Assembly: GCA_902593845.1 (NCBI GenBank)
Contig: CACJJV010000011.1
Location: 1 to 38,577, forward strand
From: an uncultured Pelagibacteraceae bacterium
GTDB taxonomy: Bacteria; Pseudomonadota; Alphaproteobacteria; Pelagibacterales; Pelagibacteraceae
Direction of reading: 5' to 3'
Length of the DNA stretch: 38,577 nt
Notes under the pieces: generated by a model
Database searches by the model: none
What the model was told of the DNA's origin: nothing
The model's input: only the letters and a program-made list of their open reading frames with translations
Translations under genes and position numbers: made by a program
In this document: positions 8,221-14,974 of the stretch, in pieces
How the letters are laid out: each line of letters starts with the position of its first letter
How positions within the stretch are numbered: position 1 is the stretch's first letter

Positions 8221-8973
8221 ATGGAAAAAATTACATTCGATTTTAAGGATAGAACGGCAATCGTAACAGGAGGTGCTCAAGGTTTTGGTTTTGATATTAC
8301 TAAACGTTTTTTAAAATCAGGTGCAAAGGTGATCATATGGGATAACGACTCAAAAGCTATAGAATCAGCCATTAAAGAAATTGATAATCCAAATTTGAGC
8401 TCCAATACTGTCGATGTATCTAATTACAATGAAGTTGAAAAAAATGTTAGGGAGATTACAAAAAATTCTAATATTGATATTTTAATAAACAATGCAGGCA
8501 TAACTGGTCCCACAGCTACTCTGTGGGAATATGACATTGAGATGTGGAAAAAGGTTGTGGAAATCAATGTAATGGGAACATTTAATTGTTGCAGGTCAAT
8601 CGTGCCAAACATGATCAAAAATAATTATGGTAGAATTGTAAATGTAGCCTCTGTAGCTGGAAAAGATGGAAATGCTAATGCTAGTGCATATAGTGTAGGA
8701 AAAGCAGGCGCAATAGGTCTAACTAAATCATTGGGTAAAGAGCTTGCAGATAAAAATATAGCTGTAAATGCAGTCACTCCAGCGGGCGCAAAGACTAGAA
8801 TTTTAGATCAAATGACCAAAGAGCATGTTCAAAAAATGCTATCAAAAGTACCTAGAGGAAGATTTCTTGAAGTTGAAGAGTTTACCTCATTAATTTGTTG
8901 GCTTTCTTCTGAGGAAAACACTTTTTCAACAGCAGCAGTCTTTGATATTAGTGGTGGTCGCTCTACTTATTAA
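8221..8973 (+). CDS. SDR family oxidoreductase (FabG-like)
   Basis: 250 residues, classical short-chain dehydrogenase. Cofactor motif TGGAQGFG (16-23), NNAG at 90-93, catalytic Ser144, Tyr157 and Lys161 (YSVGK). The residue after beta-2 is Asp41 in IIWDND, which favours NAD over NADP. The C-terminal FDISGGRSTY is like sugar- or polyol-oxidising SDRs (2-keto-3-deoxygluconate or threitol dehydrogenase-like). It ends the transporter operon 4 bases after the NCS1 gene, so its substrate may be brought in by one of the two transporters; that is inference. Its stop overlaps the stop region of a small minus-strand ORF. Confidence 0.9.
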   Translation: MEKITFDFKDRTAIVTGGAQGFGFDITKRFLKSGAKVIIWDNDSKAIESAIKEIDNPNLSSNTVDVSNYNEVEKNVREITKNSNIDILINNAGITGPTATLWEYDIEMWKKVVEINVMGTFNCCRSIVPNMIKNNYGRIVNVASVAGKDGNANASAYSVGKAGAIGLTKSLGKELADKNIAVNAVTPAGAKTRILDQMTKEHVQKMLSKVPRGRFLEVEEFTSLICWLSSEENTFSTAAVFDISGGRSTY

Positions 8974-9107
8974 CTTCTTGGTTTTTGTTCAACTATTTTG
9001 ATATTATTAATTTTAGCTCTACTAAACTTGATGTCTTTGGACATAACTGGTGCAAAAATCATTATAGACCAGTAAATTAAGAGTATAAAAGCGGATATTG
9101 TCTTCAT
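8970..9107 (-). CDS. Small single-helix membrane or exported protein, 45 aa
   Basis: Not recognised. The minus strand has an ATG at 9107-9105 and a TAA at 8972-8970, giving 45 residues. It starts MKTISAFILLIYWSIMIFAP, one hydrophobic helix of about 18 residues, then a basic tail (SKDIKFSRAK...VEQKPRS). It fills an otherwise empty 217-base gap and stops 3 bases inside the convergent SDR stop codon. The fit into the gap, the codon pattern and the sensible helix plus tail support it. It might be an uncleaved signal anchor or a cleaved signal peptide with a 20-residue peptide. No function can be assigned. Confidence 0.6.
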   Translation of the reverse strand: MKTISAFILLIYWSIMIFAPVMSKDIKFSRAKINNIKIVEQKPRS

Positions 9108-9190
9108 ATTATTTATATAGATCCGAATGTTGAATTTTGAATGTTTAAATTTTGTCTAAATAATGTATTAAGAATTTTTTTTAATTTTTT

Positions 9191-9841
9191 ATGAAAATTT
9201 TATTAAATATTTTAATCATCACAATTTTATCTATTAACTTATCTTTAGCAGATGAATTACGAGTCTTTAATTTTACAGAAACAGAGCTCGCAGAACTTAA
9301 AGTTAGAAAGGTAAGAGGGGCTGATAATAAGACACTTTATACCGTTGGAACAAATGATAACGGAAATTATTTGAAATCGGTTGCTAATAATGCTGCATCT
9401 GGCCTTGGAAAAGAGATCAAGATAGACTTAGATAAGACCCCGTTTATAAACATAACTTGGAAAATTGAGAAAGATCTATCAGGAATTAAAGAAAATACGA
9501 AAAAAGGGCATGATTTTGCTGCCAGAGTTTTTGTGATTAAAAAAACTGGAGCTACACCACTATCAAATAGAGCAATTAATTATGTTTTTTCGAGTAATAA
9601 TGAAGTTGGGGCAAATTTCCCAAGTCCATATACAAAAAAATCGATAGACAATGTTTTAGCTAGCACAAAAGATAATTTAAATGAATGGGTAACAGTTAAA
9701 GCTAATGTTAAAGAGGACTTTAAAAGATTACACGATCTAGATGTTAAAGAGCTTGATGGAATTGCTATTATGTCTGATACTGATAACTCAAAGATGAAAT
9801 CTATAGCTTATTTTCAAAATATATATTTTTCATCTCAATAA
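9191..9841 (+). CDS. DUF3047 domain protein, exported
   Basis: 216 residues with a signal peptide (about residues 1-20, ending SLADE). The rest fits DUF3047: LKSVANNAASGLGKEI, the hydrophobic FINITWKIEKDL strand, KGHDFAARVFVI, a YVFSSN segment, and the terminal GIAIMSDTDNSK...AYFQNIYFS. The family is periplasmic or secreted in proteobacteria, predicted beta-sandwich, with no known reaction. The Asp-Thr-Asp-Asn near the C-terminus is the most conserved-looking motif, perhaps metal- or sugar-binding, which is inference. It stands alone between two small minus-strand ORFs, and its promoter must lie in 9108-9190. Confidence 0.82.
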   Translation: MKILLNILIITILSINLSLADELRVFNFTETELAELKVRKVRGADNKTLYTVGTNDNGNYLKSVANNAASGLGKEIKIDLDKTPFINITWKIEKDLSGIKENTKKGHDFAARVFVIKKTGATPLSNRAINYVFSSNNEVGANFPSPYTKKSIDNVLASTKDNLNEWVTVKANVKEDFKRLHDLDVKELDGIAIMSDTDNSKMKSIAYFQNIYFSSQ

Positions 9842-9982
9842 TTAAAATTTAAGATATTTTTTAAGATAAATATTAAATAAAGAAAGTATAACAGCTACAA
9901 TAACATCTTCTAAAGGACTTGCTTGTGGATAGCCAAAGTTCCACGCAGTAACCATCACTAACCAAATTACAAATATATTCAT
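9842..9982 (-). CDS. Small membrane protein, 46 aa
   Basis: Not recognised. ATG at 9982-9980, TAA at 9844-9842, immediately next to the DUF3047 stop on the other strand. 46 residues: a hydrophobic N-terminal helix (MNIFVIWLVMVTAWNFGYP), a short polar turn with SPLEDV, a second hydrophobic helix (VIVAVILSLFNIYL) and a basic end (KKYLKF). Two short helices with a conserved-looking Trp-Asn-Phe-Gly-Tyr-Pro turn suggest an inner-membrane hairpin. It fills the gap before ybgC exactly. Function unknown. Confidence 0.6.
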   Translation of the reverse strand: MNIFVIWLVMVTAWNFGYPQASPLEDVIVAVILSLFNIYLKKYLKF

Positions 9983-10039
9983 TAAATACTTATACCTTAG
10001 TTTCTATTAAATAGTTTACTTTTTTGATATGATTATATT

Positions 10040-10462
10040 ATGCATGAAAATTTTTTTCATACTTTAAAAGTTTACTATGAAGATACTGATGCTGGAGGCG
10101 TCGTATATTATGCTAATTATTTAAAGTTTTTAGAGAGAGCCAGAACAGAAGCTCTCCATTCAATTGGGTTCAGTAACCAAAAAGTGAAAAAGGATTTTGG
10201 TTCACTAATCATAGTAAAAGCTTGCAACATTGAATATAAAAAACCTGCAAGTCTTGAAGATGAACTAACTATAAGATCTTTTGTTAAATCTATCACTAAA
10301 ACATCTTTTTTTATGAATCAAATAATTACTAAAGGTGATGACACTATAGTTGAAGCACAAGTTCATTTAGTCTTTGTTAATGATTTAGGTAAACCAGTAA
10401 AAATACCTAATGAAATTTACTCAAAATTTAAACCCTATTTTTGTGATACTATTAAAATTTAG
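10040..10462 (+). CDS. ybgC: YbgC-type acyl-CoA thioesterase
   Basis: 140 residues, hot-dog fold (4HBT) thioesterase. The N-terminal YYEDTDAGGVVYYANYLKF with Asp17 (the catalytic Asp) followed by LERARTEAL is the hallmark of the tol-pal-associated thioesterase YbgC. It hydrolyses acyl-CoA thioesters in the cytosol, and is normally linked to the Tol-Pal envelope system and phospholipid metabolism. In most proteobacteria it precedes tolQRAB; here none of those genes is near. No Shine-Dalgarno; the ATG is followed by a second ATG in another frame. Its 3' end overlaps the convergent UDG gene by 11 bases. Confidence 0.92.
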   Translation: MHENFFHTLKVYYEDTDAGGVVYYANYLKFLERARTEALHSIGFSNQKVKKDFGSLIIVKACNIEYKKPASLEDELTIRSFVKSITKTSFFMNQIITKGDDTIVEAQVHLVFVNDLGKPVKIPNEIYSKFKPYFCDTIKI

Positions 10463-11132
10463 CTATTTTCTTTGCCTTAATAAGTAATTGGTTAATCATA
10501 GGAGTCGTCACTAATTTTGTATTTACGTTTCTTGGGCTTGGGTGATAACAAGCAATTAAAACTTTATTATCTGGCAATAAATATTTGTTTCCGTGTTTAA
10601 ATTCAAATTTTTTTTGAATCATAAATTTTTTTTTATAAATTTTTAAACAATTATCAAATGCAACTTTACCAAGAGTTATGATCACTTTAAGATTTTTTAA
10701 ATTTTCAATTTCATTTTCAAAATAATTTGAACAGCGATTTAATTCTTTACTTTCTGGTTTATCACCTGGAGGAACACATTTAAGAATATTAGTTATGTAA
10801 GTATCATGTAATTTCAAATTATCATTTGCTTTCTCTGAAAAATCTTGATTTGAAATTCCTGTTAAAAATAAACTCTTAAATAAAAAATTTCCTGATTTAT
10901 CTCCTGTGAATGCCCTTCCGGTTCTTGTTCCACCATGAGCTGCAGGAGCAAGACCTAAAATCATCAATTTTGCTTTATTGTCTCCAAAGCCAGGGACTGG
11001 TTTTCCCCAGTATTTCTCATTCTTATTTTGTTTTCTTTTTTGTATTGAAATTTTTTTGATAAAACTAACAAGTCTTGGACATTTTTTACATTTAATAATT
11101 GTATTATTTATTTTTTTTAATTTAATAGTCAT
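10452..11132 (-). CDS. Uracil-DNA glycosylase family 5 (UDGb-like)
   Basis: 226 residues from the ATG at 11132; a TTG one codon upstream would make 227 but ATG is preferred. Removes uracil or other deaminated bases from DNA in base excision repair. Motif A reads GLAPAAHGGTRTGRAFTGD, which is the family 5 (UDGb) form with Ala where other families have the catalytic Asp or Asn, and motif 3 is HPSPRNVNT. Four cysteines in the family 4/5 arrangement (Cys15 and Cys18 in the N-terminal CKKC, one in LKCVPPGDKPES and one in NRCSN) should bind a [4Fe-4S] cluster. The gene starts two bases from a divergent phosphatase gene and overlaps ybgC at its end, so its promoter must lie inside coding DNA. Confidence 0.9.
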   Translation of the reverse strand: MTIKLKKINNTIIKCKKCPRLVSFIKKISIQKRKQNKNEKYWGKPVPGFGDNKAKLMILGLAPAAHGGTRTGRAFTGDKSGNFLFKSLFLTGISNQDFSEKANDNLKLHDTYITNILKCVPPGDKPESKELNRCSNYFENEIENLKNLKVIITLGKVAFDNCLKIYKKKFMIQKKFEFKHGNKYLLPDNKVLIACYHPSPRNVNTKLVTTPMINQLLIKAKKIAKF

Positions 11133-11134
11133 CA

Positions 11135-11692
11135 ATGAAATTTATAAAATTTTTTTTTATTATTTTTATAACTTTCCCCTCATCGATTAAAGCAGATTTA
11201 AATCAAGAATTATCTTTAGAACTAAAAAAAGGTGGTAAACTTATATTTATTAGGCATGCATATGCACCAGGTGGTGGAGATCCTGAAAATTTTGATATTA
11301 ATAACTGTGATACCCAAAGAAATTTAAGTGAGGAAGGAAGAAACCAAGCCAAAAAAATTGGAGATTTTTTTAAAGATAATGATGTTCAAATTTTCAAAGT
11401 TTTCTCAAGTGAATGGTGTCGCTGTAAAGAGACTGCTAAATTAGCTTTTACAAATTTTGAAACAAAAAATTTCTTAAATTCCTTTTTTAGCGCAAAGTTT
11501 GCCAATAATAAAAATAAACAAATGTTAGATTTGAAAAATTATGTTAAAAAATTCAAAGATAATGAAAATTTAATTTTTGTGACACATTATGTAGTAATAT
11601 CTGAAGCTTTAGATTATGCTCCTGCATCGGGTGAAATAGTTATTGCAGATAAGAATTTTAATAAAATTGGTAGTATAGAAATAGATTTTTAA
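11135..11692 (+). CDS. Histidine phosphatase superfamily protein, exported
   Basis: 185 residues with a signal peptide (MKFIKFFFIIFITFPSSIKA, 1-20). The phosphohistidine motif is LIFIRHAYAPGGG with Arg40-His41; SSEWCRCKETA supplies the second Arg, and FVTHYV (His151) the second catalytic His. This is the branch-1 histidine phosphatase (phosphoglycerate-mutase-like) fold, here periplasmic, so a phosphomonoesterase acting on sugar phosphates or other phosphate esters is likely. The start at 11135 is the only ATG that keeps the signal peptide. It is 2 bases from the start of the divergent UDG gene. A 41-codon basic ORF follows 4 bases after its stop. Confidence 0.87.
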   Translation: MKFIKFFFIIFITFPSSIKADLNQELSLELKKGGKLIFIRHAYAPGGGDPENFDINNCDTQRNLSEEGRNQAKKIGDFFKDNDVQIFKVFSSEWCRCKETAKLAFTNFETKNFLNSFFSAKFANNKNKQMLDLKNYVKKFKDNENLIFVTHYVVISEALDYAPASGEIVIADKNFNKIGSIEIDF

Positions 11693-11696
11693 TATT

Positions 11697-11822
11697 ATGT
11701 CATCAAAGCGAGCAATGAAACAAGCCCAAAAGCAAGCTTACGCTAAACATAGAAGTAACATTACTAATAATAGATTTGGAGATAGAAAAAAAAATTTCTC
11801 CAAGAAAAATAAAAAAAGTTAA
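11697..11822 (+). CDS. Small, very basic protein, 41 aa
   Basis: Not recognised. ATG at 11697-11699, TAA at 11820-11822; 4 bases after the phosphatase stop and overlapping the convergent gene's stop by 4 bases. About one third of the residues are Lys or Arg (begins MSSKRAMKQAQKQAYAKHRS, ends KKNFSKKNKKS), with no hydrophobic segment. The charge suggests binding to RNA, DNA or ribosomes, which is inference. The N-terminal half (AMKQAQKQAYAKH) could form an amphipathic helix. It could be a chance ORF in A-rich DNA, but it fits the gap exactly and its first half is not low-complexity. Confidence 0.5.
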   Translation: MSSKRAMKQAQKQAYAKHRSNITNNRFGDRKKNFSKKNKKS

Positions 11823-12241
11823 CTTTCTTTTTTAAATTTCTCAATTTTTTTACAAGAAGAAATTTTAGATATTCCTTCTTCATCATTAAGAACAGTTTTC
11901 ATGAAAATCTCTTGTTTGTCTTTTTCAAAAAGAATTTGAGTATAAAATTGAGGATATCCGTGTTTATGAGTAAGTATTTTACCATTTTCTTCATAAATAT
12001 TTCGAACATAAGAGTTTGATTTTTTAGTACTTAAATCAGTTAGTCGATATTTTTGATATGTTTTTTCCTTATAAACATAATTTCTAGTCATGATTAATTC
12101 GTCTAGATTTAAGATGTACTCATTTTTTAAAAATTCATCTTGTTTATCATCACATTTACTCATAATGATTATTTCTGATTTAAGATGTTGGAAGGGAAGA
12201 ATCATTAATAAAAGAGAAATTAAAAATCTAATTTCTCTCAT
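11819..12241 (-). CDS. Hypothetical exported protein, 140 aa
   Basis: Not recognised. An in-frame TTG further up (12265) would give 148 residues, but the ATG at 12241-12239 starts a clean signal peptide: MREIRFLISLLLMILPF, then about residue 23 on the mature part. The mature protein is hydrophilic with two cysteines (MSKCDDKQ and SSCKKIEKF) that could form a disulphide, and several Tyr residues (RNYVYKEKTYQKYRL, HGYPQFYTQILF). The pattern of short beta strands resembles small periplasmic proteins. The ATG lies within the 3' end of the upstream 57-codon ORF (14-base overlap), suggesting coupling. No function is assigned. Confidence 0.72.
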   Translation of the reverse strand: MREIRFLISLLLMILPFQHLKSEIIIMSKCDDKQDEFLKNEYILNLDELIMTRNYVYKEKTYQKYRLTDLSTKKSNSYVRNIYEENGKILTHKHGYPQFYTQILFEKDKQEIFMKTVLNDEEGISKISSCKKIEKFKKES

Positions 12242-12401
12242 TTTTTTCAGCAAAAAATAAACCAATTAAAAGTAAAGCTGTCCAACCGAGTCCCACCAAT
12301 CCTTTTATAATACTTGTATCAGCACTCCACAAATCAAGAAAAAGAGCCCCAAAAATAAGACCAAGAACATATACAATAATTACGATTGTAGTTTTACTCA
12401 T
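12228..12401 (-). CDS. Small membrane protein, 57 aa
   Basis: Not recognised. ATG at 12401-12399, TAG at 12230-12228. 57 residues forming two hydrophobic helices: about 5-22 (TIVIIVYVLGLIFGALFL) and 34-51 (GLVGLGWTALLLIGLFFA), joined by DLWSADTSIIK, and a charged end (EKNERN). It overlaps the upstream DUF1289 gene by 8 bases and the next gene's ATG by 14 bases, so all three minus-strand genes interlock, which supports it as real. It is likely an inner-membrane helical hairpin. Function is unknown. Confidence 0.7.
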   Translation of the reverse strand: MSKTTIVIIVYVLGLIFGALFLDLWSADTSIIKGLVGLGWTALLLIGLFFAEKNERN

Positions 12402-12645
12402 CTAATAATTTCTTTTTAAAAAGAGAGATACCATTTTCAATTTTATAAGTATAGGACTCTTTAAAACTTTCTAATTGCCAACCAGTCAATCTTTTTTGAA
12501 TAATTTCAAGATTTTCTTTTTTCCACTCATCAGTTGTATCCTCAAGTTTCCAAATTTTTTTTTCTTCAGTATTTCTTCCACATCCATAGCAATAGCCAGT
12601 TTTTGGATCAGTTTTGCAAATACTTATACATGGAGAAACAATCAT
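12394..12645 (-). CDS. DUF1289 domain protein
   Basis: 83 residues. The N-terminus SPCISICKTDPKTGYCYGCGRNTEE carries the DUF1289 signature: SPC.x.C...DP.TG.C.GCGRT..E. Four cysteines (6, 10, 19 and 22) form a likely zinc or Fe-S site. The family is common in proteobacteria, has no established reaction, and is often described only as an Fe-S or Zn-binding small protein. The C-terminal half (WQLESFKESYTYKIENG) is longer than the minimal domain. ATG at 12645-12643. It heads a three-gene minus-strand chain and is divergent from tRNA-Leu across 89 bases. Confidence 0.85.
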   Translation of the reverse strand: MIVSPCISICKTDPKTGYCYGCGRNTEEKKIWKLEDTTDEWKKENLEIIQKRLTGWQLESFKESYTYKIENGISLFKKKLLDE

Positions 12646-12690
12646 AATAATATTATAGAGTAAAAATTATATAATTTACAATAATTGTCG

Positions 12691-12719
12691 TTGGACAAAT
12701 AGTTTCAATCATATATAAA
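12691..12719 (+). promoter_or_regulatory. Sigma-70-type promoter of tRNA-Leu and tig
   Basis: TTGGAC (12691-12696), a 17-base spacer, TATAAA (12714-12719). Both boxes are close to consensus and the spacing is ideal. Transcription would begin around 12726, some 9 bases before the tRNA. No other good promoter is seen before tig, so this one probably drives both. Confidence 0.65.
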
Positions 12720-12734
12720 ACCACTTGAATTTGT

Positions 12735-12819
12735 GGGGCGATGGCGGAATTGGTAGACGCGTCGGTCTTAGGAACCGATAGAGCAATCTGTGAAGGTTCG
12801 AGTCCTTTTCGCCCTACCA
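12735..12819 (+). tRNA. tRNA-Leu, anticodon UAG
   Basis: 85-base class II tRNA. Acceptor GGGGCGA pairs with TCGCCCT (first pair G-U), discriminator A, CCA encoded (12817-12819). D arm GCGGAATTGGTAGACGC, anticodon stem TCGGT/ACCGA with loop CTTAGGA, giving anticodon TAG at 12769-12771, reading CUA and other CUN codons. The variable arm is 13 bases long, and the T loop is TTCGAGT. Only 10 bases separate it from the tig start codon. Confidence 0.96.
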
Positions 12820-12829
12820 TTAATTTATT

Positions 12830-14242
12830 ATGAAAGTCACAGTAGAAAATAAAAAAGGTCTTAATAAAGATATAAAAGTTTTCATTGATAAAAAGACAAT
12901 GAATTCTTACATGGATGAAAAATATGAAGAAATTAAAGGCACTGTAAATTTAAAAGGGTTTAGACCAGGAAAAGTTCCAGTAGAAGTTTTAAAAAGACAG
13001 TTTGGTAAAGCAGTATTTAGCGAAGTTTTAGACAAAGTTTTAAAAGACACAACTACAAAAGCTTTAGAAGAAAATAAAATAAAACCAGCAGGACAACCAA
13101 AACTAGATCTCAAAACTTATGGTGAAGATAAAGATCTAGAATATATTATTTCCGTCACAGAGTTTCCAAAAGTTGAATTAAAATCTATAGAAAATATTAA
13201 ATTTGATGAATACACGGTTAAAATCGACGAGAGTGAAACTGAAAAAAGAATTAAAGAGATAGCCAAAAATACACCAAGCTTTAAAGATGCTCCACCGGAA
13301 ACAAAAGCAAAAGAGGGTGATTCAGTTTCTTTTGACTACACAGCTACTGTTGATGAAAAATCATTTAAAGGAGGAGAAGGAAAAAATACACAATTAACCT
13401 TAGGTAAAGATTTATTCTTAAAAGGTTTTGATAAACAATTGGTGGGTGTAAAAAAAGATGATCAAAAAATTGTTGAAGCTATACTTCCTGAAAATTTTCC
13501 TGAAAAAGAGTTAGTAAATAAAAAAGCAAAATTTAATTGTAAAATATTATCGGTAAAAATTTCAGAGGAAGTAAAAATTGATGACCAATTTGCAAAAAAT
13601 CTGGGAGCAAAAGATTTGAAAGATTTGAAAACCCTAATTTCAAAGCAAATAAATGATGAATATAAGAATTCTCTGGACAGATTGTCAAAAAATCAAATTC
13701 TTAAAGAATTAGAAAAATTTAAAGTAGATGAAATCCCACAAAATTTAGTTGATGAAGAAGTGAAAGTTCTATCTCAAGGAATGACAGATGAAGATAAAAA
13801 AAAGAGTAAAGATAATTTTGAAGAAATAGCAAAAAAAAGAATTAAAGTTGGTTTAATATTAAATGAATTTGGTGAGCAAAATCAGATAAAAGTATCAGAA
13901 CAAGAATTACAGGCTGAAGTTCAAAAACAAATAAGAATGATGCCTGGTCAAGAAAAAATGGTAATGGATTTTTATCAAAAAAATCAATCAGCATTGGCCA
14001 GTTTAAGAGGAACAGTTTATGAAGAAAAAATTTTAAATCTTGTTAAACAGAAAGCAAAGTCTAATAAAAAAGAGGTTTCGAAAGAGGAAGCCGAAAAAAT
14101 ATTAAAACAATCTCAAAATCAAGATGAGGGAACAAAACAAGCCTCAAAGAAAAAAGTTGAGACTAAAAAAAAAGAGGTAAAAAAAACTAGTCCAAAAACT
14201 AAGTCTCCTGCCAAAAAAACAAAAAAAGTTAGCAAAAAGTAA
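12830..14242 (+). CDS. tig: Trigger factor
   Basis: 470 residues. Ribosome-bound chaperone and peptidyl-prolyl isomerase that meets nascent chains. Domains are the N-terminal ribosome-binding domain with its signature GFRPGKVP (43-50), an FKBP-like PPIase domain at about 160-245 (VSFDYTATVDEKSFKGG...), and a helical C-terminal chaperone domain to about 415. Beyond that is an unusual tail of roughly 45 residues made mostly of Lys, Ser, Thr, Ala and Pro (ending KTSPKTKSPAKKTKKVSKK), resembling histone-H1-type tails; typical trigger factors end at 430-450. It starts 10 bases after tRNA-Leu with no Shine-Dalgarno. clpP follows 33 bases downstream, the usual tig-clpP-clpX-lon order. Confidence 0.96.
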   Translation: MKVTVENKKGLNKDIKVFIDKKTMNSYMDEKYEEIKGTVNLKGFRPGKVPVEVLKRQFGKAVFSEVLDKVLKDTTTKALEENKIKPAGQPKLDLKTYGEDKDLEYIISVTEFPKVELKSIENIKFDEYTVKIDESETEKRIKEIAKNTPSFKDAPPETKAKEGDSVSFDYTATVDEKSFKGGEGKNTQLTLGKDLFLKGFDKQLVGVKKDDQKIVEAILPENFPEKELVNKKAKFNCKILSVKISEEVKIDDQFAKNLGAKDLKDLKTLISKQINDEYKNSLDRLSKNQILKELEKFKVDEIPQNLVDEEVKVLSQGMTDEDKKKSKDNFEEIAKKRIKVGLILNEFGEQNQIKVSEQELQAEVQKQIRMMPGQEKMVMDFYQKNQSALASLRGTVYEEKILNLVKQKAKSNKKEVSKEEAEKILKQSQNQDEGTKQASKKKVETKKKEVKKTSPKTKSPAKKTKKVSKK

Positions 14243-14275
14243 TCTCAAGTTGTATAAGTAATACGAATCAACTTT

Positions 14276-14887
14276 ATGAATAATAAACTGTCTGAACATA
14301 TGAGTAGCTTAATACCCATGGTTGTTGAGCAATCTAACAAAGGTGAAAGAGCTTATGATATTTATTCAAGACTATTAAAAGAAAGAATTATTTTTTTGAC
14401 AGGTCAAATTAATGACAATGTAGCTTCATTAATCACAGCTCAATTATTATTTCTAGAAGCAGAGGATCCAAAAAAAGAAATTTTTTTATATATTAATAGT
14501 CCTGGTGGACTTGTTACTGCAGGTTTAGGTATTTACGATACAATGCAGTATGTAAAACCAGATATTTCAACTTTATGCATTGGACAAGCAGCCTCGATGG
14601 GATCTTTTTTATTATCGGCTGGAACAAAAGGAAAAAGATTTTCACTTCCAAATTCAAGAATTATGGTTCATCAACCATCTGCGGGGTTTCAAGGACAGGC
14701 CACTGATATCGAAATTCATGCGAATGAAGTATTATCATTAAAAAAAAGATTGAATGAAATATATTCAAAACATACTGGCAAATCTGTGGATGAAATTAAA
14801 ACTGCTTTAGAGAGAGATAATTTTATGACTGCAGACGCAGCTAAATCTTTTGGACTTATAGACTCTGTAGTAGAGAAAAGATCTTAG
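14276..14887 (+). CDS. clpP: ATP-dependent Clp protease proteolytic subunit
   Basis: 203 residues, the standard ClpP length. Serine peptidase forming the tetradecameric chamber used with ClpX (and ClpA if present). Catalytic triad is visible: Ser107 in GQAASMGS, His132 in IMVHQPSAG, and Asp181 in LERDNFM. The N-terminal [20 protein letters not shown] with LTGQI is the conserved processing and axial-loop region. It lies between tig and clpX. The 87 bases before clpX contain a TATAAT (14938-14943) without a good -35, so clpX may be either co-transcribed or have its own weak promoter. Confidence 0.97.
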   Translation: MNNKLSEHMSSLIPMVVEQSNKGERAYDIYSRLLKERIIFLTGQINDNVASLITAQLLFLEAEDPKKEIFLYINSPGGLVTAGLGIYDTMQYVKPDISTLCIGQAASMGSFLLSAGTKGKRFSLPNSRIMVHQPSAGFQGQATDIEIHANEVLSLKKRLNEIYSKHTGKSVDEIKTALERDNFMTADAAKSFGLIDSVVEKRS

Positions 14888-14974
14888 AACACCACATATA
14901 GTTTACAAAATCCAAAACTTGATTAATAGGAGTCATTTATAATAGAATAGACTTATTGATTCGTTTAAAATTTT

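Noticed and set aside
10978..11190. 70-codon plus-strand frame before the histidine phosphatase
   Set aside because: It is antisense to the conserved UDG N-terminus and out of frame with the signal peptide of the phosphatase.
14938..14943. TATAAT before clpX
   Set aside because: A perfect -10 box but no matching -35 at 16-18 bases; AT-rich DNA produces such boxes often.
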